A stretch of DNA of 64,000 nt, taken from the NCBI RefSeq assembly GCF_009833085.1, contig NZ_QRBZ01000036.1, forward strand, positions 1 to 64,000, read 5' to 3'. Both the position numbers and the translations under genes were made by a program. Positions 9,548 through 19,176 of the stretch are shown piece by piece. Origin of the DNA: Nitrosomonas oligotropha. Its GTDB lineage: Bacteria; Pseudomonadota; Gammaproteobacteria; Burkholderiales; Nitrosomonadaceae. The notes beneath the pieces are model-generated. The model was given only the letters and a program-made list of their open reading frames with translations, was not told the DNA's origin and searched no databases. Numbering within the stretch: the stretch's first letter is position 1; the number at the start of each line of letters is the position of its first letter.

Positions 9548-10255
9548 ATGAAACGATCATTACCGGTTGAACCAGAGCGGCAACAAGCGCGCAATCCTGC
9601 TGCCGTGGCAGCTACTTCAGCTGTTCATCAAGCTTTTCTGGATAATCGCGAATCAACAGCTGCCCAAAGACAGATGATCACCGCCATGACCCATTCCCCG
9701 CAAGCCATAGCCCAGCGGAAAGTCAGTCAACTGATGAATAACAGTCCGCAACTGCTGGCGCAACGCAAAATTCTTTCCGGTGAATCCGTGCAACGTGTCG
9801 AAGAGGACGAATCGCTGCAAAAGAAATCCGAACCGATCCAGCGAGTTGAAGAGGAAGAGTTACAGAAAAAGGCAGCCACGGATTCTCCCGCGCAATTGAA
9901 AGAGCAGTCTTCTGCGCAAACGAACGGCACCGCGAACAACACCGGCCTGCCGGATAACCTTAAATCCGGTATCGAATCGTTGTCCGGACTGTCGATGGAT
10001 TCAGTCCGGGTGCATTACAACTCATCGCAACCGGCGCAACTCAACGCGCTTGCCTATGCGCAAGGCACCGACATCCATGTCGCACCGGGGCAGGAGCAGC
10101 ATTTGCCGCATGAAGCTTGGCATGTGGTGCAGCAGGCGCAAGGCCGCGTGCAGCCGACGATGCAGATGAAGGAAGGTATTCCAATCAATGATGACCGTGG
10201 ATTAGAGCACGAAGCAGATGTGATGGGTGCGAAAGCATTGGGAAATGCCGTGTAA
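9548..10255 (+). CDS. eCIS core-domain (DUF4157) protein without C-terminal cargo domain
   Basis: 235 residues with a strong GAGGAGAGG ribosome site before the ATG. It has the same leader (DNREST..AQRQMI), the same two QRVEE.E..QKK repeats (82-110) and the same core domain (HEAWH at 188-192, LEHEADVMG near the end) as the preceding gene. It stops right after the core domain (GAKALGNAV). DNA identity to the preceding gene over leader and core is very high, so this is a recent duplicate. It could be a stand-alone protease-like cargo, a chaperone-like partner, or a copy that lost its toxin end. It is the last gene of the eCIS-linked run. Confidence 0.82.
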   Translation: MKRSLPVEPERQQARNPAAVAATSAVHQAFLDNRESTAAQRQMITAMTHSPQAIAQRKVSQLMNNSPQLLAQRKILSGESVQRVEEDESLQKKSEPIQRVEEEELQKKAATDSPAQLKEQSSAQTNGTANNTGLPDNLKSGIESLSGLSMDSVRVHYNSSQPAQLNALAYAQGTDIHVAPGQEQHLPHEAWHVVQQAQGRVQPTMQMKEGIPINDDRGLEHEADVMGAKALGNAV

Positions 10256-10330
10256 CTTTAATAGAAGTTAACCGGCGGGATGGGTATTGAATCCGGCCGG
10301 ATCCTGGATTTATTCAGTGTGCCCAACTCG

Positions 10331-11227
10331 CTACTCCAACGCAGTCTGCATGCGGTTATCTATCATCAATGCACGAAAATCCGTCTCCCAGCCTTTGAGT
10401 TTATCGTGCGCATGCTGGCGTTGTACTGGCGTGGTGCTGTTGTGCATGCGTGCGATAAAGCCGCAGGTGTGTTCGGCTAATTTCAATTGGTAAGCCCGGT
10501 AGTCCGGGTCGTCGGATCGGTGCGTGTGCTCAATCAGTTTCCGTAATGAAGCCGTGGCTTGTTCAGGTACGGCGGATTCGGCGGCGAGCTGGCGCAGGGT
10601 TCGCAGGGTTTCTTGTTGCCGCCGCTGGCGTTCGGTTAGCCATGCCTCCGGGTTGAAAGGGGAAGCTTCAAGGCTGGCGATGATGAAGCGCCGTTGGGCT
10701 TTATCGATATCGCCGTAAAGATTCTCGATGCGTTTGACAGTCCGCTTAATGGATGCGCGCAGCCGGTCCTCGGGATCGGGTTGCAGGAAATCCTCGCGCA
10801 GCTCTTGGTTACTCTTGGCGTAGCGTTTTTCGAGATGACGCCATTGCGTTTCATTCAAGCGCAAGGCCACCGGTGTGCCGAGGTGCACGGCGTGATCGAA
10901 AGCGGGCGCGATGATATTTTGCAGCTCGTCGGACCAACTACAGACTTGCGTGGGGGTCAACTCGCCGTCGATCCGGCTGCGTATCGCGGCCAACCAATCC
11001 GCGTATTCCGGCAGCTGGGTGGCGCGGTGCCAGCCAAACCATTGATGAATGGCGTGTTTGGCGTGCGGTGCTTGTTCCCGGCTGAAATCGACATACCCGT
11101 CGAGCCACCACCAAGCCAGTTGCGGCCCGTTATCATAACTCAGACGCAGCATGCTGCAACCGCTGAACAGCAACAGTGCAGCGATCAGCGCGATTCTTGT
11201 GAGTGATTTTCGTAGAGCGTGCGGCAT
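10331..11227 (-). CDS. DUF6279 family lipoprotein
   Basis: 298 residues from the ATG at 11227; a TTG at 11257 would add ten residues ahead of the signal peptide and is less likely. A lipoprotein signal peptide ends in the lipobox LLFSGC, so the protein should be lipid-anchored in the envelope. The mature N-terminus RLSYDNGPQLAWWWLDGYVDF is characteristic of the DUF6279 family, which has no known function. The rest is helical and Arg/Glu/Gln-rich. It is convergent with the last eCIS cargo gene, with a 75-bp gap, and divergent from the oxidoreductase gene at 11365. Confidence 0.82.
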   Translation of the reverse strand: MPHALRKSLTRIALIAALLLFSGCSMLRLSYDNGPQLAWWWLDGYVDFSREQAPHAKHAIHQWFGWHRATQLPEYADWLAAIRSRIDGELTPTQVCSWSDELQNIIAPAFDHAVHLGTPVALRLNETQWRHLEKRYAKSNQELREDFLQPDPEDRLRASIKRTVKRIENLYGDIDKAQRRFIIASLEASPFNPEAWLTERQRRQQETLRTLRQLAAESAVPEQATASLRKLIEHTHRSDDPDYRAYQLKLAEHTCGFIARMHNSTTPVQRQHAHDKLKGWETDFRALMIDNRMQTALE

Positions 11228-11270
11228 AATGACGGGTATCAATTCAAACGTGAGCAAAAGGGAATTTTAC

Positions 11271-11307
11271 AGCAATCGCGGATGTTTTTTCTTAAGTGAC
11301 GATTGCT
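11271..11307. repeat. Inverted repeat in divergent intergenic region
   Basis: AGCAATCG at 11271-11278 pairs perfectly with CGATTGCT at 11300-11307 across a 21-base AT-rich loop. It lies between the divergent starts of the DUF6279 lipoprotein and the DsbA-fold gene. It might be a regulatory site; no T-run follows it, so it is not a good terminator. Confidence 0.35.
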
Positions 11308-11364
11308 AGGATTTCCGTGCTTTTGACGATAACATGGCAGAACTTTTTACTTTAAACGCTTGCA

Positions 11365-12003
11365 ATGAGTGCTCCGCAAATTTTTTACATTCATGATCCC
11401 ATGTGCAGCTGGTGTTACGCCTTCAGCCAAAGCTGGGCCGCGTTGCAACAGGATCTGCCGCGCGATATGGAGATTGTTTATCTCGTTGGCGGCCTGGCGC
11501 CGGATACCACCGAGCCGATGCCGCTCGCAACGCAGAAAATGGTGCAACAAGCCTGGCAACGCATCGAGCAAACCGTTCCCGGCATTTACTTCAACTGGGA
11601 CTTCTGGTCGCGTAATACGCCGATCCGCTCAACTTATCCGGCTTGCCGGGCCGTTCTGGCAGCCAAAAAGCAGCGCGCCGAAGCTGAACCGGAAATGATA
11701 CGCGCCATTCAGACCGCTTATTATCAACAAGCCAAGAATCCCTCGCTGCCGGAAACCTTGCAAGCTTGCGCTCAAAAGATTGGATTGAACGCGGAAACCT
11801 TTAGCGACGATTTGAAAAGCGCAACGATAGAAGCTGAACTACAGCGTCAGATGCAACGAGCAAGAGGCATGGACGGCTATTCCTACCCATCTTTACGGCT
11901 GGTCATTAACAATGCTATTTTCCCGATTGCAATCGATTATTTGGATCATCGCACCATGCTGAATGAGATAAGAGCAATCGAATCTGTAGCGCCTCACACC
12001 TGA
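11365..12003 (+). CDS. DsbA-family (thioredoxin-fold) oxidoreductase, cytosolic
   Basis: 212 residues opening with a beta strand and the active site DPMCSWCY (Cys14, Cys17). A helical insertion and a late SYPSLRL strand with a cis-proline position follow, as in the DsbA/2-hydroxychromene isomerase group. There is no signal peptide, so it probably acts in the cytosol, unlike classic DsbA. It is likely a dithiol oxidoreductase or isomerase; the substrate is unknown. It is transcribed alone, divergent from the DUF6279 gene, and no clear ribosome site is visible before its ATG. Confidence 0.83.
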   Translation: MSAPQIFYIHDPMCSWCYAFSQSWAALQQDLPRDMEIVYLVGGLAPDTTEPMPLATQKMVQQAWQRIEQTVPGIYFNWDFWSRNTPIRSTYPACRAVLAAKKQRAEAEPEMIRAIQTAYYQQAKNPSLPETLQACAQKIGLNAETFSDDLKSATIEAELQRQMQRARGMDGYSYPSLRLVINNAIFPIAIDYLDHRTMLNEIRAIESVAPHT

Positions 12004-12101
12004 TCATGCGTTTCATTGATTGACTGAGGGCGGTTTATATCGTCCAAAGCCGTACTATTTTTCTCGAATGACTTCCAGATCGCTTATACTATCTATTCAC
12101 A

Positions 12102-12117
12102 AATATATTCATATATT
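12102..12117. promoter_or_regulatory. AT-rich palindrome upstream of HipA-family gene (possible operator)
   Basis: AATATAT and ATATATT form a perfect 7-bp inverted repeat around TC, 12 bp before the ATG at 12129. HipA-family genes are often autoregulated, and this one carries its own HTH domain, so an operator is possible. AT-rich palindromes also occur by chance. Confidence 0.3.
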
Positions 12118-12128
12118 AATTCAAATGT

Positions 12129-13472
12129 ATGTCACTGCACGCTGAGACGATTCGGACGCGACTATTTGGCGGGCCGCTATCTGCACGCCAACTATCTGAA
12201 ATTATTGGTGTCAGTCAACCAACGCTCTCCCGCGCTCTGACCGAACTTGGCGATGAAATCGTTCGGATTGGCGCTGCCCGATCTATTCAGTACACGCTAC
12301 GCGATGCCACACGCGGATTGCCGGATTTCCCGGTCTACCGGGTCGATGCAGAAGGCCGGATACGTCAACTGGGAATGTTGATTCCAGTGCGCCCGGCAGG
12401 GTTCGTTATGTGCGAAGAGAACGGAACCGCTCTCCATAGCCACGGTTTGCCATGGTGGTTGTTTGACATGCGTCCCCAAGGGTATCTCGGCCGGGCATAC
12501 GCTGCTTGTTACGGCGCTGAACTGGGGCTTCCGGAACGGCTCACGGATTGGGCCGATACCCACGCCTTGCGGGCGCTGCTTGCGCATGGTCATGATGTGG
12601 TAGGGAATCTACTGCTGGGCGATATTGCGCGGGATCGTTTTCTCGCCGCTTCCGTTCCCGATCCAATCGAGGAGAGGCAAAAGGCCGAAGCATATACTCG
12701 GTTGGCAATAGAAGCTGCTCGCGGTGAAAAACCTGGATCGTCAGCCGGAGGCGAGCAACCAAAGTTCACCACCTTCGCCATAACGCCCGATGGGCCTCGG
12801 CACGTCATCGTGAAGTTCAGCGAGATGGAGGAAAGTCCAGTGAGTGAACGCTGGCGCGATCTTTTGTTAGCCGAACATCTCGCGCTGGATACGCTACGCG
12901 AGGCTGGTATCCCCGCTGCCAAGACGCGGATAGTGGACATCGGCAGCGAGCGTTTCCTTGAGGCGGAACGTTTTGACCGTATCGGCAACTTGGGCCGGCG
13001 TGCATTATTCTCCCTGGAAGCACTGGATGCCGAATTCGTCGGCGCAGGAACAGGTGGTTGGCCCATCATCGCCCGCCGCCTGGCGGTTGACGGTCAGATT
13101 CGTCGAGAAGCGGCGGATCGCGTAGATCTTTTGTGGGCTTTTGGCACCCTGATCGGTAATGCCGACATGCACAGCGGCAATCTGTCATTCGTCTCCGGAC
13201 AGGGTCTCCCTTATGATATTGCACCGGCTTACGACATGTCGCCGATGGCCTTTGCGCCCCGCAGTGGCGGCGGGCTGCAGGATACCCTATCCAGAGCAAG
13301 CATTTGCGCGAGCGTGACCAATGAAACCTGGCGATATGCCGGACAACTGGCTTGCGTGTTTCTTGCTCAGATGAAGGCGAGCGCAGGATTCAGCCACCGG
13401 TTCGGATCGTGTATCGCCGCACTTGAGGACCACATCAGGACGGCCAGTGCTAAGATTGATCGGCTAGGATGA
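12129..13472 (+). CDS. yjjJ: HipA-family kinase toxin with N-terminal HTH (YjjJ/HipH type)
   Basis: 447 residues. A winged-helix/HTH segment covers about 10-50 (LSARQLSEIIGVSQPTLSRAL), then a HipA N-lobe (IPVRPAGFVM). The kinase core has a nucleotide-binding Lys in HVIVKFSEME, the catalytic loop GNADMHSGNLSF and the metal-binding YDIAPAYDMSPM. This order matches E. coli YjjJ (HipH), a HipA-like kinase that carries its DNA-binding module in the same chain instead of a separate HipB. No hipB-like gene is adjacent, consistent with that type. It is convergent with the FtsZ-like gene 19 bp downstream. Confidence 0.85.
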   Translation: MSLHAETIRTRLFGGPLSARQLSEIIGVSQPTLSRALTELGDEIVRIGAARSIQYTLRDATRGLPDFPVYRVDAEGRIRQLGMLIPVRPAGFVMCEENGTALHSHGLPWWLFDMRPQGYLGRAYAACYGAELGLPERLTDWADTHALRALLAHGHDVVGNLLLGDIARDRFLAASVPDPIEERQKAEAYTRLAIEAARGEKPGSSAGGEQPKFTTFAITPDGPRHVIVKFSEMEESPVSERWRDLLLAEHLALDTLREAGIPAAKTRIVDIGSERFLEAERFDRIGNLGRRALFSLEALDAEFVGAGTGGWPIIARRLAVDGQIRREAADRVDLLWAFGTLIGNADMHSGNLSFVSGQGLPYDIAPAYDMSPMAFAPRSGGGLQDTLSRASICASVTNETWRYAGQLACVFLAQMKASAGFSHRFGSCIAALEDHIRTASAKIDRLG

Positions 13473-13491
13473 ATTTGGCTAGGGTTCAGAT

Positions 13492-13929
13492 CTAATTGAT
13501 TGATGTCATTATCTTTGCTCCAGTCGCAATTATTGTTAATCGTAGAGCTTCGTTCATCTCATTGCGTATAACTGCACCGACAACTATTGTAGTATCTTCT
13601 GGTACAGTGTTATTAAGGAGATTTAAAGCCTCATAAACCTCCCGCATTCTTAATGACTGATTTGCAGCAATGCTAATTAAAATACCTTGAACATTAGATA
13701 GGAGGTTATTTTTCTTAAGGAAATTAGCAACTGCTTGTTGAGTTGCTGCGGTTGCCCTATCTATGCCAACTGCTTGCGTTGAATATACTGTCGCATTCCC
13801 AAGACTCAGAATAATTTCAACGTCTTTGTCATCGACGCCGATTAAATCAGAGTCCAAGACTTCTTTTATTCCTGAAATTAATGCGGCTGACATTCCATCT
13901 CTAAAAATAGAATCCATAATCCTTTTCAC
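13492..13929 (-). CDS. Stand-alone FtsZ C-terminal-domain protein (no GTPase domain)
   Basis: 145 residues from GTG 13929 (an ATG at 13917 is the alternative). The whole chain aligns by eye to the second half of FtsZ. It has a helix-7-like start (MSAALISGIKEVL), a T7-loop equivalent LIGVDDKDV at 29-37, GIDRATAATQQAV at 55-67, GILISIAA at 82-89, IVVGAVI.NEMNEALR at 115-130 and TIIATGA at 132-138. In FtsZ the T7 loop carries two aspartates that act on GTP of the neighbouring subunit; both aspartates are present here (33, 36), while the Asn is Gly. The nucleotide-binding half and the C-terminal tail peptide are absent. It lies 68 bp downstream of the PLD gene, same strand and similarly AT-rich. 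Function unknown. Confidence 0.75.
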   Translation of the reverse strand: MKRIMDSIFRDGMSAALISGIKEVLDSDLIGVDDKDVEIILSLGNATVYSTQAVGIDRATAATQQAVANFLKKNNLLSNVQGILISIAANQSLRMREVYEALNLLNNTVPEDTTIVVGAVIRNEMNEALRLTIIATGAKIMTSIN

Positions 13930-13997
13930 TCACACAAAAAGCGATATTACAAGATTGGTAAATCCTTTTTACTTTTCTGAACCCCAATTCGTTAGGG

Positions 13998-15020
13998 TTA
14001 TCGCGCTTGTGACGAGTGGTTGGTCACAATACGTAGCGCATTTGCGTAGGAGATGTATTTTCCTTCCTCATCACCTATTGCATATGGGCTACCCCATATG
14101 GTTTCAATATGTGGTTTTAATGCTTTTGCGAAAGCGGCCATTTCTGTGGTATTGCAGGGTAAGCCCAAAATCTGTGACTCCTTCTTGCAAATGCATAGAT
14201 GACCTTTGCTGCCATCTTTGTATTTGAACTTCATTTCATGGGTTCTTGTGTAAACACCATGGCAACTAACACCTCCTCGTTTGCCGTAGAAGATATCTAT
14301 GAGTTGAGCACTCTCTGGCAGCTCCGGCCAACCTTCATAGAATGGTATTGTGCTCGACTTTTGTGATGTTGATTTTTCTGTGAGATTTTGCACGTAATTC
14401 TTATAGGCTAAGCGCGCTTCATCTGAGGCTTCCTCCCTATAAATTACGATATATATATCCCTATCCTCCATCTCTTTTGGGTTAAAGCTTGCAAGGGTAA
14501 ATGATTTGCGTGCTCCTCTTGTTCGGGTTGTATTGGTTGGGCGCAATCCTCTTCTTTGCTTCCATTTTTGTCGACTCGCTTCAATATCTTCATCTGAAAT
14601 TGAAGAAGAGGCATCCCACATACGCGAGTACCATTCACTAATTTTTTTTAATTGCTCTGGGTCACTTACACGATAACCAGCTTCCTCCCAACCGTGAAGC
14701 TCGGATCCTTCTAAACTTAGTCCGTTGGTTGATAGATTCGCGGATCCGATAATTGCTGAATCTTCTCCAATCAGAACCTTTGCATGCAGGTTATCGAGTT
14801 GTCTCACATGAGTGTTTGGTATATTTCTGATATGCTCAATGACCTCTGGATTTGTTCCGCCTGATGTTAAGTTACATATCACTTTCACTTCATGATTAAA
14901 GTATTCAGACAGCAGAGCTTCTGCTCCCTTTCCCCAAAAGGCCACTGCGAGATATTTTTCACCTTTTTTAGAAAGTAACTCTCGAACAGCTTTCTCATAT
15001 TTGTTTGTATCAATGAACAC
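13998..15020 (-). CDS. Phospholipase D-like (HKD) domain protein, probable nuclease
   Basis: 340 residues from GTG 15020, with GAAGG about 5 bp upstream. A single PLD domain fills the first ~150 residues. The HxK motif LHAKVLIGED (His79, Lys81) is followed by IIGSANLSTNG (92-100), the usual arrangement of PLD-type nucleases, which dimerise to build one active site. The C-terminal ~190 residues are unrecognised (IPFYEGWPELPESAQLIDIF, Cys-containing SKGHLCICKKE). There is no signal peptide or membrane segment. AT-rich codon use differs from dapE next door, suggesting transfer. It is probably co-transcribed with the FtsZ-like gene. Confidence 0.75.
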   Translation of the reverse strand: MFIDTNKYEKAVRELLSKKGEKYLAVAFWGKGAEALLSEYFNHEVKVICNLTSGGTNPEVIEHIRNIPNTHVRQLDNLHAKVLIGEDSAIIGSANLSTNGLSLEGSELHGWEEAGYRVSDPEQLKKISEWYSRMWDASSSISDEDIEASRQKWKQRRGLRPTNTTRTRGARKSFTLASFNPKEMEDRDIYIVIYREEASDEARLAYKNYVQNLTEKSTSQKSSTIPFYEGWPELPESAQLIDIFYGKRGGVSCHGVYTRTHEMKFKYKDGSKGHLCICKKESQILGLPCNTTEMAAFAKALKPHIETIWGSPYAIGDEEGKYISYANALRIVTNHSSQAR

Positions 15021-15187
15021 TGTGCCTTCGCTATTAAGATTGAAACAATATATGACACCAAAAATGATGCATACTTTAGAAAGGAGAGTTGCATGACATA
15101 ATTAAGTTTTTTTAACTCACTATCTGTCACTCTATAGAATTAGAAACTCCCAATATTAGAGTATGCAGTCACTATTTGGGTTTTCTC

Positions 15188-16405
<1,218 letters not shown>

Positions 16406-16631
16406 TTAACAAGTTAAAGATTGGCGGCGGCCCGGGTGTATGAAAACCACAACAAACGCGTCATAATACTTCGGCGTTACAGTAGGGATTTGAGCGATTA
16501 TCATGTAAATTGGGGACTGTAAGCTTTTTAAGAAGATGCTGGATTTTACACGTCTGATTCAGGTCTTGTACAACGTTGAATCATCATGTACTTAGCTTGA
16601 ACGGGCTTAACTCACTACGAGGAAGATCACC

Positions 16632-19121
16632 ATGCTCCTGTTTCTCTTCTATGTCATCTTGTTTATCGTTGCTGTCGTCGGCGTGATTTTGGCTGTTCCA
16701 TTCATTCGGCGCAATTTGGTTTCCAATCCGGTACTGAAGATTTTCCGCAAGATGCTGCCGCAGATATCGCAAACCGAGCAGGAGGCGCTGGATGCCGGTA
16801 CGGTCTGGTGGGAAGGTGATTTGTTCAGCGGCAAACCGGACTGGAAAAAACTGCTGGCGTATCCCAAACCGCAATTGACCCCGGACGAGCAAGCGTTTCT
16901 CAATGGCCCGGTGGAGCAGTTATGCGCCATGCTGGACGAATGGAAAATCACGCATGAATTGAAGGATCTGCCGCCGGAAGTGTGGCAATTCATCAAGGAC
17001 AATGGTTTCTTCGGCTTGATCATTCCCAAGCAATACGGCGGCTATGGCTTTTCCGCGCTGGCGCATTCCGAAGTGGTGATGAAAATCGGTTCTCGCAGCG
17101 GCACAGCCGCAGTGACGGTGATGGTGCCGAATTCTCTGGGACCGGCTGAACTGCTGCTGCATTACGGTACCGAGCAGCAGAAAGAATATTATTTGCCGCG
17201 CTTGGCCAAGGGGCTGGAAGTGCCTTGTTTTGCGCTGACTTCACCGGAAGCGGGTTCCGATGCCGGGGCGATGCCGGATTTCGGTATCGTTTGCCGCGGC
17301 GAGTACGACGGTAAATCCGATGTGCTGGGCATGCGGGTAACCTGGGAGAAACGCTATATCACGCTGGGGCCGGTTGCGACCATCTTGGGTTTGGCGTTCA
17401 AGCTGTACGATCCGGATCGCTTGCTGGGCAAGGATGAAGATCTCGGTATTACGCTGGCGCTTATTCCCACCAACACGCCGGGTGTCAACATCGGGCGGCG
17501 GCATTATCCGCTCAACGGCGCATTCCAGAACGGCCCGAACTGGGGCAAGGAAGTGTTCATTCCGATGGAATGGATTATCGGCGGGCAAGAGGGCGTCGGG
17601 CAGGGGTGGCGCATGTTGATGAATTGCTTGTCGGTCGGACGCGCCATTTCGTTACCGGCCACCAGCGTGGGGGCGGCCAAATTGGCGGCTCGAACCGCCG
17701 GTGCGTATGGCCGGGTGCGCACGCAATTCAAAACGCCGATCGGTTATTTTGAAGGTATCGAGGAAGCATTGGCGCGCATCGGCGGCAATACCTACATGAT
17801 GGACGCCGCGCGCGTGCTGACGGCCACTGCGGTCGATCTGGGTGAGAAACCGTCGGTGGCGTCGGCCATCGTCAAATATCATCTGACCGAAAGGGGACGC
17901 CAGGCGGTCAACGACGCGATGGATATTCACGGCGGCAAGGGGATTTGCATCGGGCCGAGAAACTATCTGGGACGCACCTATCAGCAGATTCCCGTCAGTA
18001 TCACAGTGGAAGGCGCGAACATTCTGACGCGCAGCATGATTATTTTCGGTCAGGGCGCGATCCGTTGCCATCCCTACCTGCTGAAAGAGGTCAATGCAAC
18101 GCACGATAACAATCCGGATCGGGCATTGCGCGCGTTTGACGAAGCCTTGATCGGGCACGCGCAATTTACCCTGCGGAACACGGCAAACGCTTTGGTTTAT
18201 GCGCTATTCGGCGACTATATCAAAGACAACGCGCCGGAAAACAGCACCTCGGAAACCGCCGTTTATTACCGCAAGCTGGCGCGTTTCTCCGCCAGTTTCG
18301 CTTGTATCGCCGATATCGGATTGATGCGCCTTGGTGGTTCGTTGAAGCGCAGAGAAAGATTATCCGCCAGACTGGGCGATATCCTGAGTATGCTGTATTT
18401 ATGCTCGGCCACGCTGAAGCGGTTTGAGGACGATGGCCGTCCCAGTTCCGATTTGCCGTTGCTGCATTGGGCTATGCAGGATGCATTGTATCGATTGGAG
18501 CAAGCGTTCGATGAATTTCTGACCAATTTCCCGGGACATATTGCCTTGATCTGGGTGCTGAAAGCCTTGGTCTTCCCGCTCGGAAAACGCTGCAAACCAC
18601 CCACTGATACACTGGCGCATGAAGTCGCCAGATTGATGATGGAACCAGGCGCGGTGCGCGATCGATTGACCTCCGGCATTTTTGTTCCTACAGCTGATGG
18701 TGAACCGATGGCGGATTTGGAGCAAGCTTTGCAATGCGTCATTCAATGCAGCGCCATCGAGGCCAAACTGCGTGAAGCCGTCAAGCAACATAAAATTACC
18801 GATCATGGTGACGGACAAATTGCTCAAGCGTTGCAATTGAACATCATTACCGCGGAAGAAGCGGGTCTTCTGAACAAGTTGAGAGATTTGCGCGGCCGGG
18901 TGGTTAAGGTGGACGATTTTCCGCGTGATTTCGGTCACGAAACAAGTAAAGACACGGGAATTGCCGGAACAATCGATCATGTGGCGAGCGCCGCCGGTGC
19001 CGGCGCTGCTGGTTTTGTTGCAGTGGTGAGTGCTGCGGCCGCTGCGGCTGCCGAAGTAATGGAAAGTATTTCTTTAGACGAAGGCGGTGGCGAAGTAGAA
19101 CAGGAACAGGACAGGGAATGA
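16632..19121 (+). CDS. fadE: Acyl-CoA dehydrogenase, FadE type
   Basis: 829 residues, near the length of E. coli FadE (814). An N-terminal membrane helix covers about 2-24. The FAD-dependent acyl-CoA dehydrogenase core follows (FFGLIIPKQYGGYGFSALAHSEV; CFALTSPEAGSDAGAMPDFG; DAMDIHGGKGICIGP) and a long FadE-specific C-terminal domain. It catalyses the first oxidation of beta-oxidation, acyl-CoA to trans-2-enoyl-CoA. The C-terminus ends in an Ala-rich then Glu-rich tail (about 780-829), unusual for the family. GAGGAAG lies 7 bp upstream of the ATG. The acyl-CoA ligase gene follows after 55 bp, so the two probably form an operon. Confidence 0.92.
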   Translation: MLLFLFYVILFIVAVVGVILAVPFIRRNLVSNPVLKIFRKMLPQISQTEQEALDAGTVWWEGDLFSGKPDWKKLLAYPKPQLTPDEQAFLNGPVEQLCAMLDEWKITHELKDLPPEVWQFIKDNGFFGLIIPKQYGGYGFSALAHSEVVMKIGSRSGTAAVTVMVPNSLGPAELLLHYGTEQQKEYYLPRLAKGLEVPCFALTSPEAGSDAGAMPDFGIVCRGEYDGKSDVLGMRVTWEKRYITLGPVATILGLAFKLYDPDRLLGKDEDLGITLALIPTNTPGVNIGRRHYPLNGAFQNGPNWGKEVFIPMEWIIGGQEGVGQGWRMLMNCLSVGRAISLPATSVGAAKLAARTAGAYGRVRTQFKTPIGYFEGIEEALARIGGNTYMMDAARVLTATAVDLGEKPSVASAIVKYHLTERGRQAVNDAMDIHGGKGICIGPRNYLGRTYQQIPVSITVEGANILTRSMIIFGQGAIRCHPYLLKEVNATHDNNPDRALRAFDEALIGHAQFTLRNTANALVYALFGDYIKDNAPENSTSETAVYYRKLARFSASFACIADIGLMRLGGSLKRRERLSARLGDILSMLYLCSATLKRFEDDGRPSSDLPLLHWAMQDALYRLEQAFDEFLTNFPGHIALIWVLKALVFPLGKRCKPPTDTLAHEVARLMMEPGAVRDRLTSGIFVPTADGEPMADLEQALQCVIQCSAIEAKLREAVKQHKITDHGDGQIAQALQLNIITAEEAGLLNKLRDLRGRVVKVDDFPRDFGHETSKDTGIAGTIDHVASAAGAGAAGFVAVVSAAAAAAAEVMESISLDEGGGEVEQEQDRE

Positions 19122-19176
19122 CGTGTACTGAAAATATAGGGACACTGACAGAAATCCCGGTATAAAAAGGAACGCT

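Noticed and set aside
10291..10302. ATCCGGCCGGAT palindrome after the last cargo gene
   Set aside because: No loop and no T-run, and no link to a regulator; too little to call a feature.
13492..13929. Reading the FtsZ-like gene as a decayed ftsZ pseudogene
   Set aside because: The frame is clean, has its own start, and no trace of a GTPase half is present upstream, where the PLD gene lies instead.
14885..15130. Minus-strand frame that could extend the PLD gene by a frameshift
   Set aside because: The PLD protein already starts at a GTG with a good ribosome site and the domain is complete; the other frame has no similarity to PLD.
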